From assembly GCA_034620365.1 (NCBI GenBank), contig JAQGEQ010000254.1, positions 372,001-436,000 on the forward strand: a stretch of DNA of 64,000 nt, written 5' to 3'. Under the pieces are notes generated by a model. It did no database searches. It was not told the DNA's origin and worked only from the letters and a program-made list of their open reading frames with translations. The position numbers and the translations under genes were made by a program. Shown piece after piece: positions 25,702 to 38,009 of the stretch (positions are counted from its first letter, which is position 1; every line of letters starts with the position of its first letter). This DNA is from Pegea sp. RAD2-039 (lineage: Eukaryota; Chordata; Thaliacea; Salpida; Salpidae).

Positions 25702-27335
25702 TTAGTCTGTTTTGGTTCTTGTACCAATGTAACATAACTTCCATTGAAAGGTCGTCACTACAACAATCACAAGTGTAATGAGGTATTCTGTAATTTGGAA
25801 AGCCGTAGACCAAGAAAATTGTGTGGCTAGATAAGAGAATGGGAACCCCGCACAAACCAAACCAAGATTTCCAAATAGTGCGGAAAATGCAGATGTTGAC
25901 CCTAAAAACCGTTATTAAAAAATAAATTTTTTAAATTTAAAAATCTACCTGACATAGAAGATTCACAATTTTCTAGTGATAGGACTCCAACAGAACTAAT
26001 ACTCCCATAAGTTGAGAAACCAATCAAAAAAGCGCAGAATACTGACTGTATGTAGTGTTCATCGATCATAGTTATAAAGACTCGCAGATAGTATAAGGCC
26101 GTAATTAGGATGAGTTGTTGCATAAGAATTAAAATGTGTCTTGGATGACCTTTATTTTGTCGTCCAATATATGAAACTAATGCATCACTTAATATACCTA
26201 CAAAGTAAAACAAATGTTAAAATGTTTTCTTGATAATAAAGACAATATTTAAAATTTCTCAAAAAAAAACAACTCATTCTAGAGTCGATGTATTTTAATT
26301 TTTGAAGTTGTGTATGGTATTGTTTAAATACATGATGTCAACGAATAAAATGATTTGCAAATACCTGTTACAACTCTACCACAAATGCCACCCAATTCAA
26401 TAGATGCAAGTATCTGGCTACTACTACTCAAAGACGCTTTCTTTTCCTTGAAAAAGCACAACTACACTACAAACAACACAAAACAAACTACAAAACAAAC
26501 TCTAACATACATTCATCAAGTAGAATGCGCCCCAGTTGACAAGAATTCCTTTGATAAAGACATTAGTAAAGTTCCCAAATGCAAGAGCATAGATATAAGG
26601 TGAAGTTAGGATTTCTTTCCACAGGTTTTTCGCTGATTTCTTTTCTTTTTTCGATTTCAAAGATTCTTCAATATCTATAAAATCTTCAAAATTTTTTCCA
26701 GGTTCATCTTTCATAGATAAAAAAGTAAAACAGCTTAAAATAGATGCAGTAACTCCAAATAGTTTCAAGATCACTCTCCATTCTTCATTTGGTTTACCCA
26801 TCAAGTACCATGATGCAAATAATGGACCAGTACTAGCAGCTAAGTTCATACAAGTACTTAATAAGCTCCATAAAGTTCCCAGTCTGTCGGCTGGGTACCA
26901 ACTACCAAAAGTAAATTTTTGTTAATAAAAACTAACAGCCATCAAACCAACTAACCTTTTCAAGAATTTTCCACAAGCAGGCCAACCTGGGCCTTGACAA
27001 ATTCCATTTAGGAACCAAAGAAAAAGAAAATAATGAGAAGAAGAATAAGAAAAAGCAATATTAATTAAACCACAAGATAGAAGACCCAATGAAAACATAA
27101 TTGAAGGACTAAAGCGATCCACAAACAACCCACTTACAAATTTACCAACTGTATAAGCAATTGAGAAAGCACTTATAACTTGCCCAGCAAAGTTTGCAGA
27201 AATTTCACCCGAATCTATGATCTTTGGAAGTACGAAAGTAAAAGAGGAACGATTTAGTGTATAAAAAGTATATCCAGAATACATAGAAACAAACAAAAGA
27301 ATTTGTTGCAAAATCTTTTTGCTTGTACCCATCAT
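25702..27335 (-). CDS. Glucose-6-phosphate translocase (SLC37A4-like)
   Basis: An ER-membrane MFS antiporter that exchanges cytosolic glucose-6-phosphate for phosphate. Exons, 5' to 3': 27335-26956, 26901-26511, 26446-26365, 26197-25949 and 25901-25702. They give 433 residues, close to the 429 of the human protein. Family matches include GYTFYTLNRSSFTFVLP at the first helix, LWFLNGICQGPGWPACGK, SWYPADRLGTLWSLLSTCMN and, near the end, QFSWSTAFQI. Across the 64-bp intron at 26447-26510 the spacing between conserved blocks equals that of the human protein, which supports the boundary. An ATG at 27374 is in frame, but TTTTTACAG lies between it and the chosen ATGATG. The upstream ATG may therefore be removed by cis- or trans-splicing, so 27335 was chosen. 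About 12 transmembrane segments are expected. Nothing is broken or missing. Confidence 0.95.
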
Positions 27336-27349
27336 GTTGGCTTCTTTTT

Positions 27350-27374
27350 TATTAAAAGTTGTCTGTAAAAACAT
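27350..27374 (-). promoter_or_regulatory. Possible 5'-leader splice acceptor of the SLC37A4-like gene
   Basis: On the minus strand the bases just before the start codon read ATGTTTTTACAG followed by ACAACTTT, a good polypyrimidine-CAG acceptor. No donor of a 5'-UTR intron is obvious in the AT-rich DNA upstream. It may be the acceptor of a 5'-UTR intron or of a spliced leader. Confidence 0.4.
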
Positions 27375-28853
27375 AAATTGTTTTAGAAATAAATAAATCT
27401 AATTTTTTTATATATTTTATAAAAAATTTATTTAGAAAATGTTATGAAAAGACATTTTACAACATGAAATAAACTATAAATTAAAAAAAGACTTTTGAAA
27501 TAGCCATTACATTCAAAATAAAGTTCTTTTTTATTGTTAATAATAATAAAAGTAACATATAATTTGCTAATACAAAATACATATTTGAATCATAAGTGAA
27601 AGATTGCCATTAAATCAGATAGAATATATTTGTCAATTATTAAAGAAATGAAATTAGATTGGTATAAACTAAAATTGAATTAAGGTAATAATAATATAAA
27701 GAAAACATTACTAAAGTCATTTTGTAACAATAATTGTTTCAAAATGACTAAAATAAAAATTTCTTAAATAACTTATTGAAAAGAAGTATAAAAATCAAAA
27801 TGCCATTGCATTTATAAAAGTAAATCTTTTATAAAATTATAATAATTAATCTAAAAGGTTATTTTATAAATTAGTAACTTTTAATTGACATAACGCTCTA
27901 AAACATTACATGTTACGATAAATTATTCATTTACTATCATTTAGCTTAAATTAACTTTAGCTTTTTAAAAAAGTTTATCTAAATAAGTATAAAAATCATC
28001 TTAGTTCTTTTTTAAATAGATTTAACTAAACATAACTAAAATAATCAAGAATAAATCTTTAAAGGTAAGTTCATCTAAGAAATGTTTATCAAAATATTTT
28101 ACTAGATTAATTGGTATAATTTTTAATTTGTTGATTTTATATCAAGTCTAATTACTTAATAAGAAGTATTATAAAGTAAATTTCAGTTACATAAGTTAAA
28201 TTTAGAATTAATTCTATTAAAGAAACCATTTGATTTTAAATTCATTAAACTTTAGACATTATTAAAATTTTGTAAACAACTACTAGTAATATATAAACTT
28301 TAAATTTATTAATAAAGTTAGAATAAATGTTACATTAAAGCTGTTAAAATAGAATAATATATAAACACATATAATGAAATAATAATTTATAAAATGTTAA
28401 TACAAGAAGATATTTTAAAGATTTTGCTTTATCAGTCATCAGAGACACTCATATTTTATTCAAAATAAATTATTATTTGACAAATATTCAGATTGAACTT
28501 TTTTTAACCATTCAAAACTATTCAAAAAAACAATCTTAAAAAAGTCATTGAGTTAAAATAAGAAGGAAATTAAATGATCAAAGGTTATTTGGTCTATAGC
28601 AATAATTTGTAAGGCATTTCCTGATTTCGACACTTTACAAAAAAACAGTAACACAAATCACTAAAATTGCTAAAACTTATTTTTACAAAAAAACTACTTG
28701 AAAGTTACAAAGTCAAAAGATGAAGCAATATTTGAAAATCAGTAAAAACGTCTTAACTTTTGAAAAAATTTCAATAAAACTTTCACATATTTGCAAAACA
28801 CTTTTAATATAAACATATAGTAAAAGCATTATCGGAAGATTTTGCTATGGGGC

Positions 28854-28915
28854 ATTATTTGACTTTTATAACTTGGGAATCCCCATTATTTGACTTTTAT
28901 AACTTGGGAATCCCC
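28854..28915. repeat. Tandem duplication, 31-bp unit, two exact copies
   Basis: The unit starts ATTATTTGACTTTTATAACT and ends TGGGAATCCCC. Copies occupy 28854-28884 and 28885-28915 without a mismatch. Each unit ends in a short GGGAATCCC palindrome. Identity of the copies suggests a recent duplication. Confidence 0.9.
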
Positions 28916-29729
28916 TTATATGGATATTTTTAGTTACTTATTTTATTCTTGTTAAAGTTAAGCACACGAGAAACTTTCTTACCTTAAAAACTTGTAATTA
29001 AAAGCATTTGTTTATGTCCATTTATTAGTACAATAATATTTTTTGTTTTTTATTTTATTAAAAGTAGCTAAAGCTCCTGCATTTAGTTAAAAATATCTTA
29101 TTAAGTTGATTCGTTATATTAATCTGAGTAATCTTCAAGCAGACGAATTCAAGTCCAATAAATACAGATATTGAAATTAGTGATTGAAGATTACATAAGA
29201 TTAAAGTAAAGTACAGTTACAAATTTCAATGGTAACTTTAAAAAGTTTTTAAAACTGGTTAGAACTAAAAATCGTTTTGTGCATTCTTGCTAATGGTTAT
29301 ATTATGTTTAGTCTTGCTATTTTTTCAACTCTCTCTTCAATATTTTGTATCTATATCAACATATTCCATTTTAGTTACTTATTATCTTAGCTATTTTAGT
29401 TATTTTATTTATATTTTTACTTATTTATTACTAGTTAAAAAAACTATTTCCACCTTTAAAAAGTTTTAGTTTTAAGTGAATAATAAAGGTAACTCGTTAA
29501 AAACAACCAACGCAACTTATTTTGAGTTATATATTATAGTTGAGATAAGAAAACCTATACTTGTCTATTTTTCTGAAAGTAAAATTACAATTAGAGATTT
29601 TAGCTGTATTTTTGAAATTGAAAGTGTTCGATTATGCATGAACTTCGTCGAAAGCTAACGAAAATAAACTCAACACCTTTCATTTTAATTTCGAATTCTA
29701 AACTCTAAATAAATTTTGAAGAGCTCTCA

Positions 29730-29911
29730 AAAGACAAACGTATCATCGACCGTCCTTGTCTTCGTTTTAAAGATACATAAGATTTCGGTATGAAATATTT
29801 AATAAGGATGCCAGCAAATAGAAGATGTCGCGACAAACCGCTTCAAACAGCGCCTTTTACTCAGCAAACAACTGAAAGATAGAGAAGAAAAACCGACATC
29901 AAAGATTAGGA
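29730..29911 (+). mobile_element. Decayed remnant resembling the C-terminal end of a non-LTR retrotransposon polymerase
   Basis: One frame reads KDKRIIDRPCLRFKDT, then a stop, then DFGMKYLIRMPANRRCRDKP, then further stops. The R-P-x-L-R-F/Y-K-D block followed by an R-rich stretch is common at the C-terminus of LINE ORF2 proteins. The segment is richer in G and C than its surroundings. It is too short and too broken to assign a clade, and chance cannot be excluded. Confidence 0.3.
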
Positions 29912-30561
29912 AGAAACTTTATTTTGTAGAAAATTAGTTGATTATGTAAAGTAACAAAGGGAAATATTAGATTGTAATTTAGTATTTAAATAAACTATTT
30001 GTGCAATTTTTCATTCTGATTTTAAAGAAACTGTCATTCTCAACAAAAGTCAAACTTTTGATAAATCCGGAGAACATTTGTATAACCTCAAATAAATCAA
30101 TTTAAACTGCTGTCACTTGGTTTTTATTTTTATAACTTTAATTTCAATAAACTCATTACATTAAATTATTGAGAAAATTTATAAGCTATTATTTCAAGAT
30201 TAGTTTGTTAATTAACCTGAAGAAAAACTGTAATTCTAATATCATGAATTTAAGCTGCTTTAAAATATCTAGATTAAATAACTCTTAATGCTATTAAAAG
30301 TCTTACAATTTCCAGGTATAAAAATCTGTTCTCCTTCTTTTGCTTTTCCACTAAAAGTCGCATTTAAACAAATTGAATTAGAAAAAGGAACCATTTTTCT
30401 ATAAAATAAGCTATTCTCAAAATAAAAATTACATTTGTCATACACTGTTGAAATAAAATGAATAAAAATTTCAGAAACTTTTTCTTTATTTGGAAATTGT
30501 TAAATCTTATCACTTTTAGTGTTAGTAGTAAAGGTCGGTGTTTTTAATGTAAACAGTTCAA

Positions 30562-33500
30562 ATGATAAAAAAAAATTCACAACAATCAATTTTTAATCTT
30601 GAATTATTAGATTGCGCTGTGGAATGGTACAGAAGAGTTTATTGTGGAAATGAAACTTGGAATATATTTGAAAAAGAAGATTGTCAAAATGTTCCAAACT
30701 GTTGCTGGGACTCAACATATTTAAGTATTCCTCAGTGCTATAGATGTAAGTTTGTTTTGTTTTATTTGTAAAAATTTAGTAAAATTGAAAAGTTTTTTTG
30801 GCAGATGCATTTGATTCTAATTCAACAACATCCAGGAACAATCAAATTAGTGATGAGGTTAGAAAGTATTCGATGCAACCATGTTCAGTAGACTTAAAAT
30901 AGAATCAAATAGTTTGATTTTGAAAGATATTTTAAGCTTCAAATATCTTCTAATTTTTGATTTATTTGATTATTTGAGTTTATTACACCTTTTATGAGCA
31001 TTTTAAAAGTCTTATTTTTTTTTCTTGTTTTATATTACCAGAGTAAACAAGGATCATCTGATCTGAAGTTGTTCGATTTCAATCAGCTTTTTTCTGATGA
31101 AGTTCAGCAAATCGCAAGCTTTGAAAACAATTTGAACAATTCTATTATACAAGAATGGTTGACAAACTTTCAAAATAAGTTTAAAACTTTACCTAACCAA
31201 GACAACATTCAAACTTCTGTCAGTTAATTAAAGTTTATTTTTACTATTTGATCAAAAGTTTGTGATTACTTGCGATTGTTATATTAGAGAAACATTTTTC
31301 GATATGTGAATAAAATTTACATTTATTCAAAAATGGCAAATAATTCATTAAAAATTAGTTATTTTGAAGATTATTCGTTTATTGGTTTATTCTGGTTTTG
31401 AATTGAATTCTATAATTGAAAATCAATATTTACAACAAATTTAAAAGATATATGTTTGTAGCCTACTTAAAATTTTGTTGGGTTAACTCAGTAACTGATA
31501 CTATTATCCAACATTATTTTTATTTATATTAATTCTTTTATAATAAATGTAAGTGATTCTGTAGTAATAGAAATTAGATTAAAGTTTTGTAACAATTATA
31601 AATCTTGTTTTCATTCATCACCAATTGCTTCAAATCCAGTATTCTAATAGCTAACAAAACTCTTGAAGTAGCTTTTAAAAAACATCATAATTTATTATTC
31701 AACTTTTCAATGTTTCTGTTAAGATACATTATTAATAATTAACATTTTTTAAAGGATTTTTTGAACGTTTCATCTCAAATTTTGCTGAATGATTTGAATA
31801 ACAAGAACAAACGTTTGGTTACCTATGGAGTCGAACAACTATTTGTTAAACAAACCAAGAATTTGCTACTAGAATATTACCCTGAAGCTTTGAGCACAAA
31901 TGAAAGTGCTCATGTAAGACTAAACTACAAGTTAGAATTGATTTTCTTGTCAAGTGAAAGCTATTTATAATGTCTTGTTTTCTCGTATATTAATTTATCA
32001 AATCTTCAAGTTAGTTGAATAAATTAATTTCAACAAATTATCTTTTCTTAATAATTTTATCTTTAACTTTTTAGAAATCTTCAAATCTCGGCATGTTTTC
32101 AAGCAAGTGACTTAACTGGTTGTGACTTCACCAGTAAAGATATAAATATTAAAATATTTGCAAAAAGCCGAAGATATATAACCACTGTTGTCTTTCCCTA
32201 TGATTCAAGTCTTGAATCCAACTCCACTTTCAAAAATAAAAAAGGCGAAATTATCGAAAAGTTTTTTATTTCGAGTAATGTATGTTCAGTAACTGTTCAT
32301 AATGGACTTTATGGTGTTAAGCTAGATCAAATTGAATTAACTTTTCAAAAATATAAAGTAAGTACATATAGGTAAATAAAATCTAATGTTGATTGTGGAT
32401 TGTATACAGACGGACGAATTAGCTGTGTTTTCATGTTCTTATTTAAACTCATCAAATGGAAATTGGCTTGAAGATGGGTGCTGGCTTATTGAAAATAATA
32501 AGAGTCATGCTAAGTGCAAATGTAATCATAATACTACATTTGCTCTTCTGTTTATGCACGTTGATCTTCAAGTCAGTTCTTTACACAATTTGTTTCTGAC
32601 TAAAATAATAAGGTCTAATATACAGATGCTTTTACTATACAATTGAACATCATATTTTTGTGTTAAAAGCTTTTTTGTAATCGATATTATCACTACTCTG
32701 TTGAACAAAGCTTTTGAATAAAACGATTTTTGTATTTTGTAGTCTGTGTACTCTATTTGTTACTTATAGATTTGAAAATTGTTATTCAGTGTGTAAAAAA
32801 TTAAATACTGAATGACTAAAAATAAACATTTTATAGCTCACTAATGCGGATAAGGTTTTCTTTGAAGTAATGACATATATTGGATGCGGAACCTCGATAG
32901 TTGCTCTTCTTGTTACTATGTTTTCGTTTGTTCTTTTGCGTTTGATGGAGAATAAAGTATTAGTAATTTTAATTTTTACAAAGTTATTATCTAAGTTTTT
33001 GTTTGTAGAGAATTATTCTTCATTTCAATCTCTCCTTGTGTTTGTGTTTGGCTCAAATTCTTCTTCTGATTGGAATAAAAACATCAGTAGGAACAGTAAG
33101 AAGTTTTTCACTTTTAGATTAAATATTATATCAATTTTGTTGAAACGTTAGTTTAAGTGCAAGATGATTTCAATTCTTCTGCATTTCTTCTTTATGGGGG
33201 TCTTTTCCTGGATGCTGATGGAAGGAGTTCTGCTCTATTTTCAGTCAGTCCGTGCTATGAAGTCCCAAATTAATTTCAATTTAATTATTGGTAAGTTACA
33301 AACTGAACAATCAGAATTTAATATTCTTGCTTAGTGTTTGGGTGGTTTCTACCAATTCTCAACGTCATGATTTCAATGATTGCTAATTTGGATGGTTACG
33401 GAAGTGATAAAGGATGCTGGCTTTCAATAAATGATGGTTTTATATGGGTTTTTATGGGACCGGCTTGTGGAATATTGATTGTATTTTGAATCTTCTCTCT

Positions 33501-34226
33501 AAAACTTATTTTTATACTTTTAATTTACAGATTAATACCATTTTACTGGTTTCTATAGTCAAAGTGTTTCTCAGTCTTAAGACTAACTCTAAGAGCGGAG
33601 AGTGGTTGAGAGTACAAAGATCTGCCAAAGCTATTCTTCTTTTAGTTCCATTATTAGGACTATCGTGGATTTTCGGAGTTTTAGCCTTCAACCAGCAAAC
33701 AAAATGTTTTTTGTACTTATTTGTAATTTGCAATTCATTACAAGTAAATAAATTTAATTTTTTATTTAGAAGATCTAACTTTAGGATTCGTTATTTTGAT
33801 TAAAATATTATTCAGAATCTCTTAAAGTAAAATAAAATTGTGTTTTTTATTGATATAAGAACAAATTAAACTACTTTTCAGTAGGCTTTATTTTTAGTAT
33901 TTAATTATTATTATTACTTTCTGAGAAATCATTTAATAAATTGTTAAAAAATCAAAATAACAATTTCTTCTTTAAACATATTTTAGGGTCTTGTGATCTT
34001 CATCTCTCATTGTCTAAGAAATGAAGAAGTAAAGAAACCTTTTATGAGAAAATATAAGTCCCTTTTCCCGACTTCATCTCCGATATTTACAACTTCAGTG
34101 AGTCCTTCATCCGATTCTTCATTTGCAAAATCTTCATCAATTACTACGATGAACAATCACGTGAGTCTGACAGTAAATCATCTTCAAAATAATTTTTATA
34201 AACAGAAGTTTTTATCATGTATCTAA
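30562..34226 (+). CDS. Adhesion GPCR with an extracellular P-type trefoil domain
   Basis: Exons: 30562(or earlier)-30745, 30805-30857, 31042-31218, 31755-31913, 32075-32357, 32410-32571, 32837-32956, 33009-33095, 33158-33290, 33335-33480, 33531-33743 and 33987-34226, about 650 residues. The first exon is a trefoil domain: six cysteines spaced C-x9-C-x12-C-x5-CC-x10-C, with NCCWD. A GAIN-like stretch follows, then a GPS (YLNSSNGNW, GCWLIEN, KCKCNHNTTFALLF) with the cleavage tripeptide as HNT. The seven helices are family-typical: LHFNLSLCL in TM2, FSWMLMEGVLLYF in TM3, LLGLSWIFGVLAF in TM6 and NSLQ-GLVIFISHCLRNEEV across the last intron. The C-tail is Ser/Thr rich. The 31913/32075 junction is out of phase by one base, so a small exon may be missing or a base may be wrong. 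No signal peptide was found before the trefoil, so an upstream exon is probable. It converges on the sugar transporter gene. Confidence 0.88.
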
Positions 34227-34727
34227 CATCTTTTAGTATATGATGATTTTATTTATTACCAACTTTGCAGTGGTAGAAACAGGTGGCAACTGACTGTAAA
34301 TGACTCTTAATCTTATATATTGAAGAGCTTGAAAAGATTTTGATGTATAGTTTTTGTTCTAATTTATAAATATCTTTGTTCTGGACAACTAATACAAGAT
34401 GTACAAATTCAAAGACAATTTTTTTATTTGAATTTTTAGATGAAAAATTTGATGTGAGACGAAACAATGTTTATTGCATTTAATGAAATAATCAGGCAGA
34501 AAAAATGATAGATTTAATGATTTAATTCCTGCTGCAAATAGCAAATATAAAATCACAGAAAAATAAAGAGTAGAAATTTGAAGATGGATTGGAAAGTATC
34601 ATCAATCAAGTACTGGGTCATAGAAAAAATAATCAAATGTTTAAAATGATGCCAAAAACAAATAAAGCTAATTTAAGATGATTTAGTTCAATTGATAGAA
34701 AATCAAAGCAGCAATGATGTATCTTTC
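34227..34727. other. 3' intergenic spacer between convergent genes
   Basis: Five hundred bases between the stop codons of the adhesion GPCR and the sugar transporter. It must hold both 3' UTRs. AATAAA-like hexamers occur but are not informative in DNA this AT-rich. Confidence 0.6.
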
Positions 34728-37700
34728 TCATTCAATAACTTCATATTCTAAATTCCGTGGTTTAAAAAACTCTTCAATTTCTTCTAAGCTTCTACCTTTG
34801 GTTTCCGGCAAAGCAAAGATTGAAAAAATCATGGAAAGCCCACAAATAGCACCGAAAAACCCAAAGGTTCCTTGTTTTGTCATCCCATTCTACATTTACA
34901 AGATCATTAAGAGAATTTTTCATTAAAAAAATGGTTTTCTGAGTAATTTAAGATGACATTAGCAACAATTTAGCTTAAATGGCAAACATTTTTAAAATTC
35001 TTACGAAATTAGAAACATTTGAAAGATGTAAAATCTCTAAATTTGATAAAAGTAAATAATTTATTAATAGCTTGCTTTCAAGCATGAAGGATGTTTACTG
35101 AAATCATCGATCAAACAAAACCTGTGTTTGGTTTACTAACTATACTTTGAACTATAATTACACGAAAACATAAATTTAAAAACAAAACACCAAATAGTTA
35201 AAACCAGCAAACTTACCACCATGTCATTAAATTCTTTAGTGACAATAAAAGCACACAGATAATTGACTATAGTAGCTAGACCAGCACTTTTGGATCTTGC
35301 CCTGGTAGAAACCATTTCACTGGTCATAAACCAAGGTATTGGTCCAAGACCAAATGAGAAAGCTGCGATGTACAACATAACACTCGTCAAAGAAAGCCAT
35401 GATAAGTATCCTGAAAATGACATAAATATTTAATTTCAAACTAAATAAGTAAAGGAGGTAGTTAGAAACCATCTGTTGTGTTCTCGCTTGTAAATCGGTA
35501 GTAAAGACTCAATCCAGTTGAGCTGATCACCATGAAGATTGAACTGAAGATTAATAGAGATTTCCTTCCTAAAAAACAAGGATTCAGACTTGAGATTTAA
35601 GGATAGTATGAACTTACCAACTCGATCAACAATAAGGCAAGAGAAAAAAGTAGCAACTATCTGAATTCCACTGATCAATAAAGAAGCCGTATGTAATTGA
35701 GAATCTGTTTTGTAACCTGCAGTCTAAGTCAGATGTTAACATGAATTTTTGTGATTGAAATATTTACTTGAAAGATGTCGTCGAGATAAAACATGATTGC
35801 GTTGATCCCACTGAACTGCTGGAAGAACATAAGAGCGAGGGATAGGATGAGAGGAGTTCGATATTGTTGTTTCATGATCATTTCTTTCCAAGTGACTTCA
35901 TCTGTTGATGAAGATTGTCGAAATGTGTCTTCTAGTTCTCTGATTTCACGTGAACAGTCCGCCTAACCATCAATAATTAACTCTTAAACTTTATCTTCCA
36001 AAACTTTTTAAATATTTCAGATTTTGAATAAAACTTTGTAATCACTTACATCATCACCACGAAGCCAATGAAGAGATTGAATTGCTTCTAACTGATTATT
36101 TGTGAAATATAAATAACGAGGTGACTCTTTAATAAACATACAAAATATTGCAAACAAAGTAGGAACTACAGCTACAGCAATAGCAAACCACCTCCACGGT
36201 AAAGCACCTCCTGAAATTAGCTTTCGTAACAACAGCTCAAATATTTAGTTTTAATTCACCAATTAAGTACGAAACGAAAACTCCAAATACAATTGATAAT
36301 TGGTTGCCACTTCCTAGTAATCCTCTTAACTGAGGAGGAGATATCTCACTGAGGAACACCTAAAATTTTTTTGGGTTGTAAAAATATTTGAAGTACAAAT
36401 GAAAAAAGAAGATTTAAACTACCGACAAGTAGCAGTAAAGAGTTTTAAAGTATTCTCAAACAACAGAAGCAAGTAAAACCAGTTTTTTTAGGTGATGACT
36501 TAAACTGCTCAATCAACTCAAGCAATGTTTGTGTTTTAGGGGTGTTTAAACCAACGCTAAAAGTACAAATTAATTTGTTAAAGATAAGGTTAATTGTAAC
36601 ATAAAAAATAGTAACAAAATCTATGATATATTGAAAATTTTATTCAGAAATTATTGTTGTGGAAACTTACGCAGACAACACTAATATCTTAAAGATTAAA
36701 GAGATTACAGAAAAAAGCCAAAAAACTTTAATTTTAATTATGATCTTGTTTAAAAGTTTCAAAAATTATATTCAAAAAAATCCACAAATTTTAAGAATGA
36801 AAAAAGTAGAACTCACATTTTATAATATAAAAATACTTTTTGTTTTCAATTAAATCTTTTCAAATTATTTAATGAATGAAGCAATTAAATGTTAGTTTAA
36901 GCAGCAACATCAAAAATATTTTACTTACAGGTACTATAAGAGATGCTATTCCAGTAGCTATTCCACATATAAACCTTCCAATACAAATCACAGCAACATT
37001 TGGAGCATATGATATAAACTACAAACAGAAAATAAAATATTATTCACATTAATCAAGTTAGTGTGTAAAAAAAAAGATTAAAAAAGTTACCAGTTGCCCA
37101 GCTACAAAAGGTACTGATGAAACAATTGCACAAAACTTTCTCCCAAACTTATGCATTAAGTATGAACCCACTAAACCTCCAACAATTGCTCCTAATGTAA
37201 CTAAAGACTATGAAAAATAATAAGCTTTATTTAATATTTAAATTTACTTAGTTATAATTCTTATATAGATGTAAATTTTGATTAAATATTAAAAAATCAA
37301 GGAAAAGATTTGTATTTAAACTTGACAAATAAAATTTTACAAAAATATTTCTTTAGAGAGAAGACTAATTATAAAAGTTTGTGGTTTTATACTTAAATAA
37401 ACTAAACTTCAAATTACAAACAATTATAAAAGATATAAAAAGCAAAAGTAATTAAACATCAAGTTGAAAACTAATATATTTAAAAAAAACACAAAAATAA
37501 AACTTAAAACATTTATATATTTATTCTAATGCAATCATGAATAAACATAAATCTATTATTTAATATTTTGAATTTATTTTAATGCTAATAAAAAGCTGGT
37601 GAGAGTCAAAACTAAAAACTTTTGAAATATACTCACTCCAACCCAAGATTCATCAGTTTCGTTTATAGTTATAGAATCATCATCTTTCAAAGACTTTATT

Positions 37701-38009
37701 AATGGTGATGAAAAACCAAGTGTAATACCAACTGAAATTGCTCCTAAATATGCAGTAAGGCAAGATAGATAAAGGTTTTTACTTCCTTTTATGCTGCAAA
37801 GGAAATAAAATTAATAAAAGAGTTTACAAAATAATGTTTAATAGTTTTAAAAAAATTAAACTTTTTGCAAGCATAAATTAACATGAATTAGCATAAATGT
37901 ATTACTTAATAGATGGTATTTGCTAATTAACTTTATTTAAATTATTATAAACAAAATCTTACACAAAATCTTGTTGAGCTTCATTTTTATTTTCTTCAAG
38001 ATTAGACAT
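34728..38009 (-). CDS. Facilitative sugar transporter, SLC2/GLUT family (class III or Tret1-like)
   Basis: A 12-helix MFS hexose or disaccharide transporter, 475 residues. Exons, 5' to 3': 38009-37963, 37793-37637, 37207-37091, 37018-36929, 36359-36260, 36210-36050, 35962-35768, 35723-35618, 35568-35470, 35410-35217 and 34889-34728. All phases agree. Signatures in order: DESWVGSLVTLGAIVGGLVG before TM2, GRKFCAIVSS, IGRFICGIATGI, SEISPPQLRG, WRWF, KESPRYL, FFQQFSGINAIMFYLDDIFQ, DRVGRKSLL, PWFMTSEM, and the terminal PETKGRSLEEIEEFF. The DESW start and QQFSGINA are typical of GLUT6/8 and insect trehalose transporters. The N-terminus contains acidic residues and no dileucine endosomal signal that I would rely on. 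The substrate cannot be told from sequence. One intron (36211-36259) is only 49 bp. Confidence 0.95.

Larger units (their letters stand above)
27375..30561. other. Intergenic region between divergent genes
   Basis: Three kb separating the SLC37A4-like gene (leftward) from the adhesion GPCR (rightward), so promoters of both should be here. Apart from the tandem duplication at 28854 and the decayed element at 29730, I see only AT-rich sequence. The ORFs at 29287 and 29476 have random-looking composition. An upstream exon carrying the GPCR signal peptide may also be hidden here. Confidence 0.5.

Noticed and set aside
33512..33733. Minus-strand ORF of 73 codons
   Set aside because: Shadow of the TM5-TM6 exon of the adhesion GPCR, which is clearly coding on the plus strand.
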